Under the pieces are notes generated by a model. It had not been told where the DNA came from and ran no database searches. It saw only the letters and a program-made list of their open reading frames with translations. A stretch of DNA of 25,318 bases, taken from positions 1 through 25,318 of the forward strand of contig JBIILZ010000056.1 in assembly GCA_044338255.1 (NCBI GenBank). The letters run 5' to 3'. This document shows positions 14,817 through 22,785 of this stretch, one piece after another. This DNA is from CAIUVD01 sp044338255 (GTDB lineage Bacteria; Planctomycetota; UBA11346). Both the position numbers and the translations under genes were made by a program. The stretch's first letter is position 1; the number at the start of each line of letters is the position of its first letter.

Positions 14817-15719
14817 GTGCTGCCTCTTCGTGCGGTCATAATCCTGGGGGCATGGGTATGGAGCGCCGGAGCTTTGAGCGCGGTCGAGATCCAGACCCGT
14901 GAACGCGAGGGAGCGGATCAGGCCTCAGGCCCGCCCCTGGGCTGGCAGAGCAAAGGCCGCCTGGGCTTTTTCGGCTCCAACCTCACCACTTCGAATACCG
15001 AGAATTCATTTGATCCGGAAATCAGGTCGAGCAAGGAATCGACGCGTTTCGTCAGCACCTTCGATGGCACCTTGTGGTGGCGTCTCAGCCGTATCGACGA
15101 GGTCGAACAGCGGCTGCAGATCCGCTACGGCCGTAGTCAAACCGGCGATCGCGACTGGGTCGAGACCTCTGACGTGATCGATTTCAGTGCTGTCGCACGC
15201 CATCGCTACCGTCCCCGGCGCGCTGGGTATGCGGCGGTGGTGGTGAACACGGCCTTCACCGGTCCGGAATCGACCAACGACTGGTTCGATCCTATCCGCG
15301 GGGCCTTTTCCCTCGGTCACAGCTGGATGTATGAGGATATGCAGCCGTTGAAGGATCGCCTGGAGCTGCGTCTCGGCATTCGCACGCAGAAGCGCTGGGG
15401 ATCGGAAACCACAGAATATTCCCGTAAGATCGAGGTCGGCCCGGAATCCTATGTGCGGTATGAACGCAAGCAGACCAAGGAGTTGTCGTGGTGGCTGCAG
15501 GGCGAGGTGTTTACGGAATTCAGCGATGTCACGCACGTGCAGGGGCTGGGCACCGCGGCCATGACCCTGACCCTGAGCAAGCCAATCACCATCGACCTGC
15601 GACTGAGGACCTATTACGAGCATCATCCTCAGGACGTGCCCAGCGATCAATCGCGTAACGGCTACGATCATCTCGGTCTGCGTCAGGAATCGCTCATCGG
15701 CATCACCGTCGGTTGGTGA
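14817..15719 (+). CDS. Predicted outer-membrane beta-barrel protein
   Basis: A 300-aa exported protein of unknown function. A hydrophobic N-terminus (LRAVIILGAWVWSAGALSA) is a likely signal peptide. The rest is rich in alternating polar/hydrophobic strands with aromatic residues, and the chain ends GITVGW; a terminal aromatic residue is typical of barrels inserted by BamA. The pattern resembles the DUF481/DUF3078 group, not confirmed. The GTG start at 14817 is the only in-frame start that keeps the signal peptide; no Shine-Dalgarno is seen and it lies 13 nt after the PHP stop. The flagellar sigma-54 promoter follows 15 nt after its stop. Confidence 0.7.
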   Translation: MLPLRAVIILGAWVWSAGALSAVEIQTREREGADQASGPPLGWQSKGRLGFFGSNLTTSNTENSFDPEIRSSKESTRFVSTFDGTLWWRLSRIDEVEQRLQIRYGRSQTGDRDWVETSDVIDFSAVARHRYRPRRAGYAAVVVNTAFTGPESTNDWFDPIRGAFSLGHSWMYEDMQPLKDRLELRLGIRTQKRWGSETTEYSRKIEVGPESYVRYERKQTKELSWWLQGEVFTEFSDVTHVQGLGTAAMTLTLSKPITIDLRLRTYYEHHPQDVPSDQSRNGYDHLGLRQESLIGITVGW

Positions 15720-15734
15720 GCGTATCCGGGCTCC

Positions 15735-15749
15735 TGGCACGGAGAGTGC
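15735..15749 (+). promoter_or_regulatory. Sigma-54 (RpoN) promoter of the flagellar operon
   Basis: TGGCACGGAGAGTGC matches the sigma-54 consensus TGGCACG-N4-TTGC at all positions but one (T to G), with the invariant GG and GC at the correct spacing. Transcription would start near 15761, leaving an 18-nt leader holding the AGGAAGAGG ribosome-binding region before flgH ATG 15779. No enhancer-binding activator is in the window. Confidence 0.85.
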
Positions 15750-15778
15750 GTTACGTCTCCCAGGAAGAGGGCCAGGAC

Positions 15779-16417
15779 ATGCGGTGGTGTCAATTGCGAC
15801 GTTGGTGTGGTCTTGCGTTGCTGCTGCTCCTGGCCCCGGTGGCGATGCTCCCGGCGGCGAGCCTGTTCACCGCCGAAACCATGGCTGACGGCACGCTGTA
15901 TTCCGATTCGGTGGCGCGTCGTCAGGGTGACCTGATCACTATCCTGGTTCAGGAAAGCACCTCGGTCAGCGAAAAGAACAAGACCACCGCCAAGCGCGAC
16001 AACACCTTGTCGGCGGCGGTGAACATGCTCCCGTATTCGTCGGAGATCGTCCAATCGGCGGGGAATTCCTCCAATCGTCTGCCGGCGGTGTCGGCCGAGT
16101 CCTCGAAGAACTTCCAAGGTCAGGGCGATTACGAAGCCACCGGCGAGGTCAAGGCGACGATCACCGGCCGGGTTCTCGATGTGCTCGACAATGGCAACCT
16201 GCTGATCGAAGGTCGGCGCGCGGTGCGCGTCAACAACGATACCAAGACCATCCTCATCACCGGCATTATCCGCACCTCCGACATTCGCAGCGACAACACC
16301 GTGCTTTCGGAAAAGCTGCATAACTTCCAGGTCTCCATCGTCGGCGAGGGGCCGCTGACGCGCTCGCAGTCGGAAGGCTTCCTTGGTCAGATCGCGGATA
16401 TCCTATGGCCTTTCTGA
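15779..16417 (+). CDS. flgH: Flagellar L-ring protein FlgH
   Basis: A 212-aa outer-membrane ring subunit of the flagellar basal body. Family features include LYSDSVARRQGDLITILVQES, the S/T/N-rich middle, and the conserved stretch GDYEATGEVKATITGRVLDVLDNGNLLIEGRRAV. The signal peptide (LALLLLLAPVAMLPAAS) has no lipobox cysteine before SLFTA, whereas the enterobacterial FlgH is a lipoprotein; here cleavage probably occurs by signal peptidase I. ATG 15779 follows AGGAAGAGG at good spacing. It is first in the sigma-54 operon and overlaps flgI by 13 nt. Confidence 0.94.
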   Translation: MRWCQLRRWCGLALLLLLAPVAMLPAASLFTAETMADGTLYSDSVARRQGDLITILVQESTSVSEKNKTTAKRDNTLSAAVNMLPYSSEIVQSAGNSSNRLPAVSAESSKNFQGQGDYEATGEVKATITGRVLDVLDNGNLLIEGRRAVRVNNDTKTILITGIIRTSDIRSDNTVLSEKLHNFQVSIVGEGPLTRSQSEGFLGQIADILWPF

Positions 16418-17553
16418 TCCGTTCACTGTCGCTGCTGGTGTGCAGTGCAGCCCTCGCCTGGTCGGCAGAGGTGACCTCCGATCTCGCCGGGGTGCGCCTG
16501 AAGGATCTCTGCGAGATCGACGGCGTCCGCGAAAATCAGCTGCATGGCATCGGTGTGGTCGTGGGTCTCTCGGGGACCGGCGACAAGACCGCCGCTACGG
16601 TACGCATGCTCAAGCAGATGCTGGCGACCAAGAATCTCAGCTTCACTGAATCCGATCTCGAATCCAAGAACATCGCCATGGTCGCGGTCACCGCCGATCT
16701 GCCGGCGTTCAAGCGCAGTGGTGATCGCCTGGCGACGCAGGTCGCCTGCGTCGGCGATGCCTCTAGTCTCAAGGGCGGTATCCTTTTGCAGACGCCACTG
16801 TCGGGCGCCGACGGGCGTTTTTATGCCGTCGGCCAAGGGCCGGTCTCGATCGGCGGGTTCGGCAATGCCGGCCCCGCCCAGGGCGGCGGCGGCACCAACC
16901 ACACCAACATCGAGACCGTCGCCCTGCTCTCGCAGGGCTCGATCGTCGAGCGTGAAGTGCCGATGTCGGTGCTGATGGGCGATCGCTTGCAGCTCAAGTT
17001 GCGCAATGCCGATTTCACCACGGCGAGCCGCATCGCGCGGCGTCTGGCGCGTGAATTCGGCACCGAACGCGTGATCGCCACCGACGCCGAGATGATCTCC
17101 TTGTTGTTTCCCGACAAGCCCACCGAGACGCAGCTGGTCGAAACGGTGGCGGCGGTCTTTGATCTGCGCGTCGAGCCCGACCAAAAGGCCCGCGTGGTCA
17201 TCAACAGCCGCACCGGCACGGTGGTCGCCGGCAAGGATGTGCGCATCAGTCCAGTGGCGGTGAGCCACGGCGGGCTCAGTCTGCGCGTGCAGCCGAAGGC
17301 CGTGACCAATCCGCTGACGCAGGCGAAAACCATCGAATGGATCGATCCGCAGACCAACCTGCGCTCGCCGACGCCGCCAGCGGGCACCGTGCCGCCGATC
17401 GTTCCCGGCAGCCTGAGCGTGCTCGAAGGCGCCACCGTCGAGGACATCGCTAACGGGCTTAATGCTCTCGGCGCCCGCCCGCGCGACCTGATCTCGATCT
17501 TCCAGGCGATCCAGGGTGCCGGTGCGCTCCACGCAGAATTGATTGAACTATGA
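16405..17553 (+). CDS. flgI: Flagellar P-ring protein FlgI
   Basis: A 382-aa periplasmic ring subunit around the flagellar rod. A signal peptide (residues 1 to about 20, LSLLVCSAALAWSA) is followed by RLKDLCEIDGVRENQLHGIG and GVVVGLSGTGDK, the most conserved part of the family. Later come VAVTADLPAF, GGILLQTPLSGADG, YAVGQGPVSIGGF, VVINSRTGTVVAGKDVRI and the C-terminal TVEDIANGLNALGARPRDLISIFQAI. The length is as usual. It begins inside flgH and its stop overlaps flgJ by ATGA. Confidence 0.97.
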   Translation: MAFLIRSLSLLVCSAALAWSAEVTSDLAGVRLKDLCEIDGVRENQLHGIGVVVGLSGTGDKTAATVRMLKQMLATKNLSFTESDLESKNIAMVAVTADLPAFKRSGDRLATQVACVGDASSLKGGILLQTPLSGADGRFYAVGQGPVSIGGFGNAGPAQGGGGTNHTNIETVALLSQGSIVEREVPMSVLMGDRLQLKLRNADFTTASRIARRLAREFGTERVIATDAEMISLLFPDKPTETQLVETVAAVFDLRVEPDQKARVVINSRTGTVVAGKDVRISPVAVSHGGLSLRVQPKAVTNPLTQAKTIEWIDPQTNLRSPTPPAGTVPPIVPGSLSVLEGATVEDIANGLNALGARPRDLISIFQAIQGAGALHAELIEL

Positions 17554-17861
17554 ACACGGTTCCACAGGTAGGCGCGCCAGCCACGCCAGGCGCGCTCGGC
17601 GACGAGGCCGGCAAAGCCAGGCTGAAGAAGGTCGCGCAGCAGTTCGAGGGCATCTTCCTTCAGGAATTGTTCAAGGGCCTCGAGCGCGAGCCGGAGGAGG
17701 GCGACCTCCTCGGCGACAGCCAGGCGAGCCAGATGTTCAATCAGCTGCACCACCAGGCCCTGGCCGACAAGGCCGCCGGTGGCATGGGTATCGCCGATCT
17801 GATGTACAAAGAACTGGCGGCGAAGGCCGGTCTCACGACCCCGCCGGCCGCCAGAAAATAG
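17550..17861 (+). CDS. flgJ: Rod-binding protein FlgJ, short form without muramidase
   Basis: A 103-aa protein matching the N-terminal rod-capping domain of FlgJ: KVAQQFEGIFLQELFKGLER, then QMFNQLHHQALADKAAGGMGIADLMYKEL. The peptidoglycan hydrolase domain found in enterobacterial FlgJ is absent, as in many non-proteobacterial lineages, so wall opening must depend on another enzyme. It overlaps flgI by ATGA, and a short gap with a possible internal promoter follows. Confidence 0.9.
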   Translation: MNTVPQVGAPATPGALGDEAGKARLKKVAQQFEGIFLQELFKGLEREPEEGDLLGDSQASQMFNQLHHQALADKAAGGMGIADLMYKELAAKAGLTTPPAARK

Positions 17862-17871
17862 CTTTACCAAT

Positions 17872-17886
17872 CGGCACGGTAAGCGC
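17872..17886 (+). promoter_or_regulatory. Possible second sigma-54 promoter, upstream of flgN
   Basis: CGGCACGGTAAGCGC keeps the invariant GG and GC at sigma-54 spacing and the GGCACG block, with three mismatches to TGGCACG-N4-TTGC. It lies in the only gap inside the flagellar cluster, 26 nt before flgN. Just after it, CCGAG and CTCGG (17898-17910) can pair around the Shine-Dalgarno AGGAG, which could limit flgN translation. Confidence 0.4.
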
Positions 17887-17912
17887 GTTGTGTCTCGCCG
17901 AGGAGCTCGGCT

Positions 17913-18425
17913 ATGACCCCCAATCATCAGGCAATCTTCACTCAGTTGCGCGATCATCTCGATGTCGAGTTGGTTGCGCATCGCATCTTGTTGGCGCTTG
18001 CCGAACGCAAGCAGCACGACTTGGTGGCGAGCGACATGGCCGGCTTCACGCGTGTGCTCCAGGAGGAGCAGGTAGCGCTCAACGAGGCCGGTCGCCTGCG
18101 CCTGTTGCGCGAGCGCCTGCTACGGGCGGTGGCAACGGTGTTGGGCGTGGTTCTCCCCGAGTTGCGGTTGTCGCTGCTCCTCGAAAAGCTTCCCGAAAAC
18201 GTGCGTGGGGAATTGGCCCGCCGACAGGCCGATCTCAAGCAGGTGCTCGAACGTCTGCGCCTGGTCAATGAACGGAACCAGGCCCTGATCCGTCAGGGCC
18301 TGTCATTCACCCGCGAGCTGCTGGGTGCGGTTCTCGGCAACACCACGGCGCCGGCCTACGATCGGCGCGGCCTGTCGGGCTATGCGCCGGCCAGCCGCGG
18401 TTCGCTGGTGAATCTGGCAGGGTGA
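17913..18425 (+). CDS. flgN: FlgN-like flagellar export chaperone
   Basis: A 170-aa, mostly helical protein with long leucine/arginine/glutamate-rich amphipathic stretches (residues about 5-125). This pattern and its position directly before flgK and flgL fit FlgN, which binds the C-termini of FlgK and FlgL and delivers them to the export gate. Sequence conservation in the family is low, so context carries most of the weight. AGGAG precedes ATG 17913. The gap to flgK is 6 nt. Confidence 0.8.
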   Translation: MTPNHQAIFTQLRDHLDVELVAHRILLALAERKQHDLVASDMAGFTRVLQEEQVALNEAGRLRLLRERLLRAVATVLGVVLPELRLSLLLEKLPENVRGELARRQADLKQVLERLRLVNERNQALIRQGLSFTRELLGAVLGNTTAPAYDRRGLSGYAPASRGSLVNLAG

Positions 18426-18431
18426 TCAACC

Positions 18432-20924
18432 ATGGGTGAAAGCCTTCTTACTGGGATGAGCGCCTTGACCGCCCAGCAGCGGGCGATGGAGGTCACCAGT
18501 CACAATCTCGCCAATGCCACGACGCCCGGCTATTCGCGCCAGCGCGTCGATCTGCAGGCGGCGCGTCCGGAAAATTCCCATCCCGGCCAGTTCGGTACCG
18601 GGGTCGACATCGGCGCCGTCCGGCGGATGGTCGATGACCTTGTCGACAACCGCCTGCGCAATGCCGAGGGCGAGTCCGGGCGCCTCGCCAACCTCAAGCA
18701 GAATCTGTTGGTGGTCCAGCAGGCTTTCAATGAGCCGGGCGAGAATGGTCTCTCGGCTTTGATCGGAAGGGTCTTCGCCTCCTTTGAAGATCTCGCCAAC
18801 AATCCGGAATCGGTGGCCATCCGCGCCACCGTCACGCAGGAGCTGCAGACCTTCACCTCGACCACCTCGGATCTCGGCAAGCGGCTGCAGGCGGTGCGCG
18901 ATGATCTGGGCTCGTCATTGAGTACGGACCTCACCAAGGTCAACGATCTGACCTCGTCGATCGTGGCCTTGAACCAGCAGATCCGCATCCAGGTCAACAC
19001 CGGGAACAATCCCAATGATCTGCTCGACCGTCGGCAGCAGCAGCTCAATGAGCTGACCAGCTACATCGACATCAAGGTGCGGGTCAATCCCACGGACCAG
19101 TCGGTGCAGGTCGATCTCGGCGGTCGCCTGCTGGTCAGCAATGACCGGGCGGAAGTGCTCTCGGCCAAAGCCACCGACAGCGGCGATCTGGCGATCGTCG
19201 GCGCCGCCGGCATCGGGTATGAGGTCACCGGCGGCAAGATCGGTGCGACCTATGATCTGCACAAGACCATCGTGCCCGGAGTCATCGCGCAGATCGATGA
19301 GCTGTCGGCGACCATCGCCCATGAGATGAATGCGCGCCACGCGACCGGGGTCAGCAATTCTTATCGAGCGAATGCCTTCGTCGGCGAGTATACCGTGCCG
19401 CCGAGCCAGACCGGGATCGATCTCGATTCGCTGACCCTGATTCCCAGCGCTGCCGGCCAACCGGGGATTCCCAAGGCCTTTCTGCCCGATTTCACCGACG
19501 GCAAGGGCACGCTGACGAGTAAGAACCTGACCATCAACGTGCTCAATACCGCCACCGGCGTGGCCCAGAAATATACCCTGAAATGGGACCCGGCGGTGAA
19601 TGGCGGCAGCCGCAGCCTGGATGATCTGGTCTCGGCAATCAACACCGGCACCGGCGGCGGCTTCACCGTGTTCCCGCCCAACAGCAACGGTGTCGCCGGG
19701 GTTAGCGCTCAGAAGACGCAGGTCGATGGCGGCTACCGTCTGCAGTTGTCGACCGTCGGCACGAGCACCTCGGTCGATTTCAGTCCGGCACTCGATCTCA
19801 AGCCCACCGCCAGCGCTTGGACGGGCACCGGCACCGTTGCGATCAATGGCACTATCGCCCCGGCGATCGCCTCCAATCGCATGTCGTTGACGGTCAACGC
19901 CAGTGGCACGGCCTTGGATCTCAGCTATCGCGATCCCGCCAGCGGGGCGACGGTGGCCTTGGGCTCTGCCCCCATTCCCTTGGTGGGGACCACGGCGACC
20001 GTCATCAACGGCATCTCGGTCAGCGTTGATGCCGGCAGCTACCGTGCCGGTGATCGGTTGGGTCTGGCCCTCGACGCCAGCGGTGCGGTCGTCGATTCGA
20101 CCACCGGCACCGCCGGCACCGAGACGGTGGTCAGCACCTGGAATGCCGGCGATGCCGGAATGACGGTGAGTGGTCGCTATACCAACACCTTGTCGGATCC
20201 GACGCATCCTTGGTCGATGAAGGTGATCACTCCCGGTATCATCGGCAATCGTGCGACCCTCGCGGCGCCCAACAATCCGCCGGTGGTACAGTTCACCTAT
20301 TGGACCGGCACCGATGCCGCTCCGGTGCAGCAGGTGGTGACCAAGACGCTGGATGACACTTTGCCCGCCGGCGCGCCGATCACTTTGAGTGATGGTGTGT
20401 ATGTGGCCTTCACCGCCGGTAGCCTGACCACCGCCAATCGCCAGGTGTCGTTCACCGTCGATGGCCAGCCGGATCAGGCCGAGCTTCTGCCCGCGCTCGG
20501 CATCAACGGACTTTTTAGCGGTGGAGAAGCAGCGTCGACGCTCAGCGTCGCGACGCGCATCGCCAAGGACCCGAGTCAGCTGGGCTTGGCGAGGACGCGC
20601 AATGAAGGCGACAATTCCAACATCGTCGCGCTGTCCGATGTCCGCAAGCTCAAGCTCTTTTCGGCGAACAGTTTCACCCTCGACGATTTCTACCACGGCC
20701 TGCTGACCACGGTCGGCGTGCAGATCCAGCAGGCTACGCGCCTGGCAGAGAATCAGGACTCGCTGAAGGCGAGCTTGAACAACCAGCGCGAACAGCTCTC
20801 GGGAGTCAACATCGACGAAGAGGTCGGGCGGCTCATCCAGCAGCAACAGGCGTATTCAGCGGCCGCCAAAGTCGTCTCGGCGGCGCGCGACAATATCCAG
20901 ACGTTGCTCGAAATCCTCAGATAA
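18432..20924 (+). CDS. flgK: Flagellar hook-associated protein 1 (FlgK), enlarged
   Basis: An 830-aa hook-filament junction protein secreted through the flagellar export gate. The N-terminus LLTGMSALTAQQRAMEVTSHNLANATTPGYSRQRVDL and the C-terminus GVNIDEEVGRLIQQQQAYSAAAKVVSAARDNIQTLLEIL are classic FlgK ends forming the coiled-coil D0/D1 core. Between residues about 310 and 710 lies a Gly/Thr/Ser/Val-rich beta-type insertion with repeated NGT, GTGT and ATV motifs. It makes the protein about 280 aa longer than the enterobacterial form (about 550 aa). Such inserts are surface-exposed D2/D3 domains and evolve quickly. Confidence 0.95.
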   Translation: MGESLLTGMSALTAQQRAMEVTSHNLANATTPGYSRQRVDLQAARPENSHPGQFGTGVDIGAVRRMVDDLVDNRLRNAEGESGRLANLKQNLLVVQQAFNEPGENGLSALIGRVFASFEDLANNPESVAIRATVTQELQTFTSTTSDLGKRLQAVRDDLGSSLSTDLTKVNDLTSSIVALNQQIRIQVNTGNNPNDLLDRRQQQLNELTSYIDIKVRVNPTDQSVQVDLGGRLLVSNDRAEVLSAKATDSGDLAIVGAAGIGYEVTGGKIGATYDLHKTIVPGVIAQIDELSATIAHEMNARHATGVSNSYRANAFVGEYTVPPSQTGIDLDSLTLIPSAAGQPGIPKAFLPDFTDGKGTLTSKNLTINVLNTATGVAQKYTLKWDPAVNGGSRSLDDLVSAINTGTGGGFTVFPPNSNGVAGVSAQKTQVDGGYRLQLSTVGTSTSVDFSPALDLKPTASAWTGTGTVAINGTIAPAIASNRMSLTVNASGTALDLSYRDPASGATVALGSAPIPLVGTTATVINGISVSVDAGSYRAGDRLGLALDASGAVVDSTTGTAGTETVVSTWNAGDAGMTVSGRYTNTLSDPTHPWSMKVITPGIIGNRATLAAPNNPPVVQFTYWTGTDAAPVQQVVTKTLDDTLPAGAPITLSDGVYVAFTAGSLTTANRQVSFTVDGQPDQAELLPALGINGLFSGGEAASTLSVATRIAKDPSQLGLARTRNEGDNSNIVALSDVRKLKLFSANSFTLDDFYHGLLTTVGVQIQQATRLAENQDSLKASLNNQREQLSGVNIDEEVGRLIQQQQAYSAAAKVVSAARDNIQTLLEILR

Positions 20925-20937
20925 GCGGAGCTTCACC

Positions 20938-21837
20938 ATGGATCGCGTCACCAGTAATTCCCTCGCCTCATCGATTCTCGGTGCCAATCAGCAGACCCTC
21001 GCCCGCCTGGCGACCTATCAGCTGCAACTCGCGACCAATAAGAAGCTCAATCAGATCAGCGATGATCCGGTGGCGGCAAAGCAGTCCCTGCGCTTCCGCG
21101 CCGAGGGCATGCAGGTCCAGAAGTACCTCGACAACATCGACAAATCGACGTCGTTCATGAGTGCCACCGACCAATCGCTGAGCGAGATGACGAGCCTGAT
21201 GGATGAAGCGAAATCATTGGCGGTGCAGGGGGCCAACGGCACCCAGGATGCCGCCAGTCGCAAGACCATCGCCTCGGGGGTTGATTCGCTGCTCTCGCGT
21301 CTGGTCGATCTCGCCAATACCGTGCATGATGGGCGCTTCCTCTTTGGCGGCACGACCACTGTTCAGCCGCAACCGCCATTCACTCGTAACACCGCCGATA
21401 CCGGCGTCGACTACAGTGGCAACCTTGACAGCTTCAACGTCAAGGTCGGTCCGAATTCTGAAGTGCAGGTGAACACCGACGGCTATTCGCTGTTCAAGGG
21501 CGCCCAGGACGTCTTCCATACGCTCTATCAGCTGCGCGATGCCCTGAACCAGAATGATCCGACCACGGTTAATGATCTTATCTCAGAAGTCGATAGTGCG
21601 CATGATCAGATGAATGCCATCCAAGGTGGCATGGGTGGGCGCTTGCAGCGTCTGGAGCTGGCGCGCAGCCAGCTCGAAAGCACCCAGGTACACCTCGGTG
21701 AATTGGTCAGCAGTGCCGAAGATGTCGATCTGACGGATGTCATCACCAAGATGAAGCTGGCGCAGACGGCGCTGGAAGCAGGCCTGCAATCAGGGGCGAA
21801 AGTGATGCAGACGACCTTGCTCGACTACTTGCGCTAA
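20938..21837 (+). CDS. flgL: Flagellar hook-associated protein 3 (FlgL)
   Basis: A 299-aa flagellin-like hook-filament junction protein. The N-terminus RVTSNSLASSILGANQQTLARLATYQLQLATNKKLNQISDDPVAA is the conserved D0/D1 helix with the SDDP motif; a short central domain (GGTTTVQPQPPF, about 140-190) and the C-terminal helix (VDLTDVITKMKLAQTALEAGLQSGAKVMQTTLLDYLR) complete it. It starts 13 nt after flgK (GGAG precedes ATG). It is the last gene of the flagellar run; flagellin, csrA and fliW are not seen downstream. The final codons Tyr-Leu-Arg-stop are repeated five times. Confidence 0.94.
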   Translation: MDRVTSNSLASSILGANQQTLARLATYQLQLATNKKLNQISDDPVAAKQSLRFRAEGMQVQKYLDNIDKSTSFMSATDQSLSEMTSLMDEAKSLAVQGANGTQDAASRKTIASGVDSLLSRLVDLANTVHDGRFLFGGTTTVQPQPPFTRNTADTGVDYSGNLDSFNVKVGPNSEVQVNTDGYSLFKGAQDVFHTLYQLRDALNQNDPTTVNDLISEVDSAHDQMNAIQGGMGGRLQRLELARSQLESTQVHLGELVSSAEDVDLTDVITKMKLAQTALEAGLQSGAKVMQTTLLDYLR

Positions 21838-21885
21838 TACCTGCGCTAATACCTGCGCTAACACCTGCGCTAATACTTGCGCTAA
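21826..21885 (+). repeat. 12-nt tandem repeat x5 = last three codons plus stop of flgL
   Basis: Five adjacent copies of TAC-(C/T)TG-CGC-TAA run from 21826 to 21885, one with CAC in place of TAC. The first copy is the real end of flgL (Tyr-Leu-Arg-stop). TAA recurs in frame at 21847, 21859, 21871 and 21883. Substitutions between copies show the array is not a pure assembly echo. Confidence 0.98.
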
Positions 21886-21978
21886 GCGGTTGGTCGATCC
21901 GTTATCAACTCATCACCGTGACTCAAGACCCGCATTCACCGCCCCGGCTTGGCTATGGTGCTTCCTGACAAGCCATGT

Positions 21979-21984
21979 TATAAG
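21979..21984 (+). promoter_or_regulatory. Candidate -10 element close to the metallophosphatase start
   Basis: TATAAG (21979-21984) lies 9 nt before ATG 21994. No -35 of acceptable spacing is evident; TTGGCT (21949) is too far. If used, the transcript would have almost no 5' leader, in line with the lack of a Shine-Dalgarno before this gene. Confidence 0.3.
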
Positions 21985-21993
21985 CTTCCCGTC

Positions 21994-22785
21994 ATGCGGC
22001 GCATTGCCCTTATTAGCGACATTCATAGCAACATGGCGGCGTTGAATGCTGTCTTGCGTGACATTGACTCGCAATGCGTTGATAGCATCTATTGTCTCGG
22101 TGATGTCGTCGGTTACGGCCCTGAGCCGGTTGACGCCATGGGCACGGTGCTCGACGTCTGCGATCCGGGCCGCGTGATCTGCGGTAACCATGATCATGCC
22201 TCGATCTACGAGCCGATCGGTTTCAATGCCGAGGCCCGTCAGGCGGCGATCTGGACCAATAAGATGATCAAATCCGGCGCTTTCGGTTTTTTGACCGGAA
22301 AATACAAGCGCTGGAAATGGCTGAAGAGCCTGCCGAGCTCGTTTACCGAAGGCAGCGTGCTCTATGTGCACGCCAGTCCTCGCAATCATATGGAGGAGTA
22401 CATCCTCGAAGAGCATACCCTCGGTCGCAGCTACCTCGGTGAAGACCCGCAGCAGCTCCTCGATGAGAATTTCGCCTTGGTCGATCATACCTGCTTCGTC
22501 GGCCATACGCATCGCCCCGGGGTCGTGACCGGTGATGACTACAACTGGCACGGCCTGCAGGCCCTCAACTACCGCTGGACCATCGATGAGCGCAAGACGA
22601 TCATCAACGTCGGCTCGGTGGGTCAGCCGCGGGACAGCGATCCGCGTTCGTGCTATGTCATTTTCGACGGTGAGTCGGTGGAATGGCGGCGGGTCGAATA
22701 CGATGTCGAAGTCACCCGCAAATTGATCTATGATAATCCTAATCTCGGCAATCACCTCGGTGATCGCCTGCTCTTAGGGCGCTGA
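21994..22785 (+). CDS. Metallophosphoesterase (YfcE/Metallophos_2 type)
   Basis: A 263-aa calcineurin-like phosphoesterase with the full dimetal motif set: SDIHSN (8-13), GDVVGYGP, GNHDH, VHASP, GHTHRPG and the C-terminal NVGSVGQPRD. Members cleave phosphodiesters or diadenosine polyphosphates; the substrate is not readable. ATG 21994 is chosen because the first beta strand (RRIALISDIH) begins there; an in-frame upstream start at 21949 would add an unmatched extension. There is no Shine-Dalgarno. It occupies the place where infC often precedes rpmI. The stop codon lies in a 17-nt tandem repeat. Confidence 0.9.
   Translation: MRRIALISDIHSNMAALNAVLRDIDSQCVDSIYCLGDVVGYGPEPVDAMGTVLDVCDPGRVICGNHDHASIYEPIGFNAEARQAAIWTNKMIKSGAFGFLTGKYKRWKWLKSLPSSFTEGSVLYVHASPRNHMEEYILEEHTLGRSYLGEDPQQLLDENFALVDHTCFVGHTHRPGVVTGDDYNWHGLQALNYRWTIDERKTIINVGSVGQPRDSDPRSCYVIFDGESVEWRRVEYDVEVTRKLIYDNPNLGNHLGDRLLLGR

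Noticed and set aside
17543..18271. Open frame overlapping flgJ and flgN on the same strand
   Set aside because: It conflicts with two genes supported by family and context. Its Arg/Gly-rich composition is that of an out-of-frame translation.
18915..20846. 643-codon open frame antisense to flgK
   Set aside because: It is a shadow of flgK in a GC-rich codon-biased region, with no domain pattern or ribosome-binding site.
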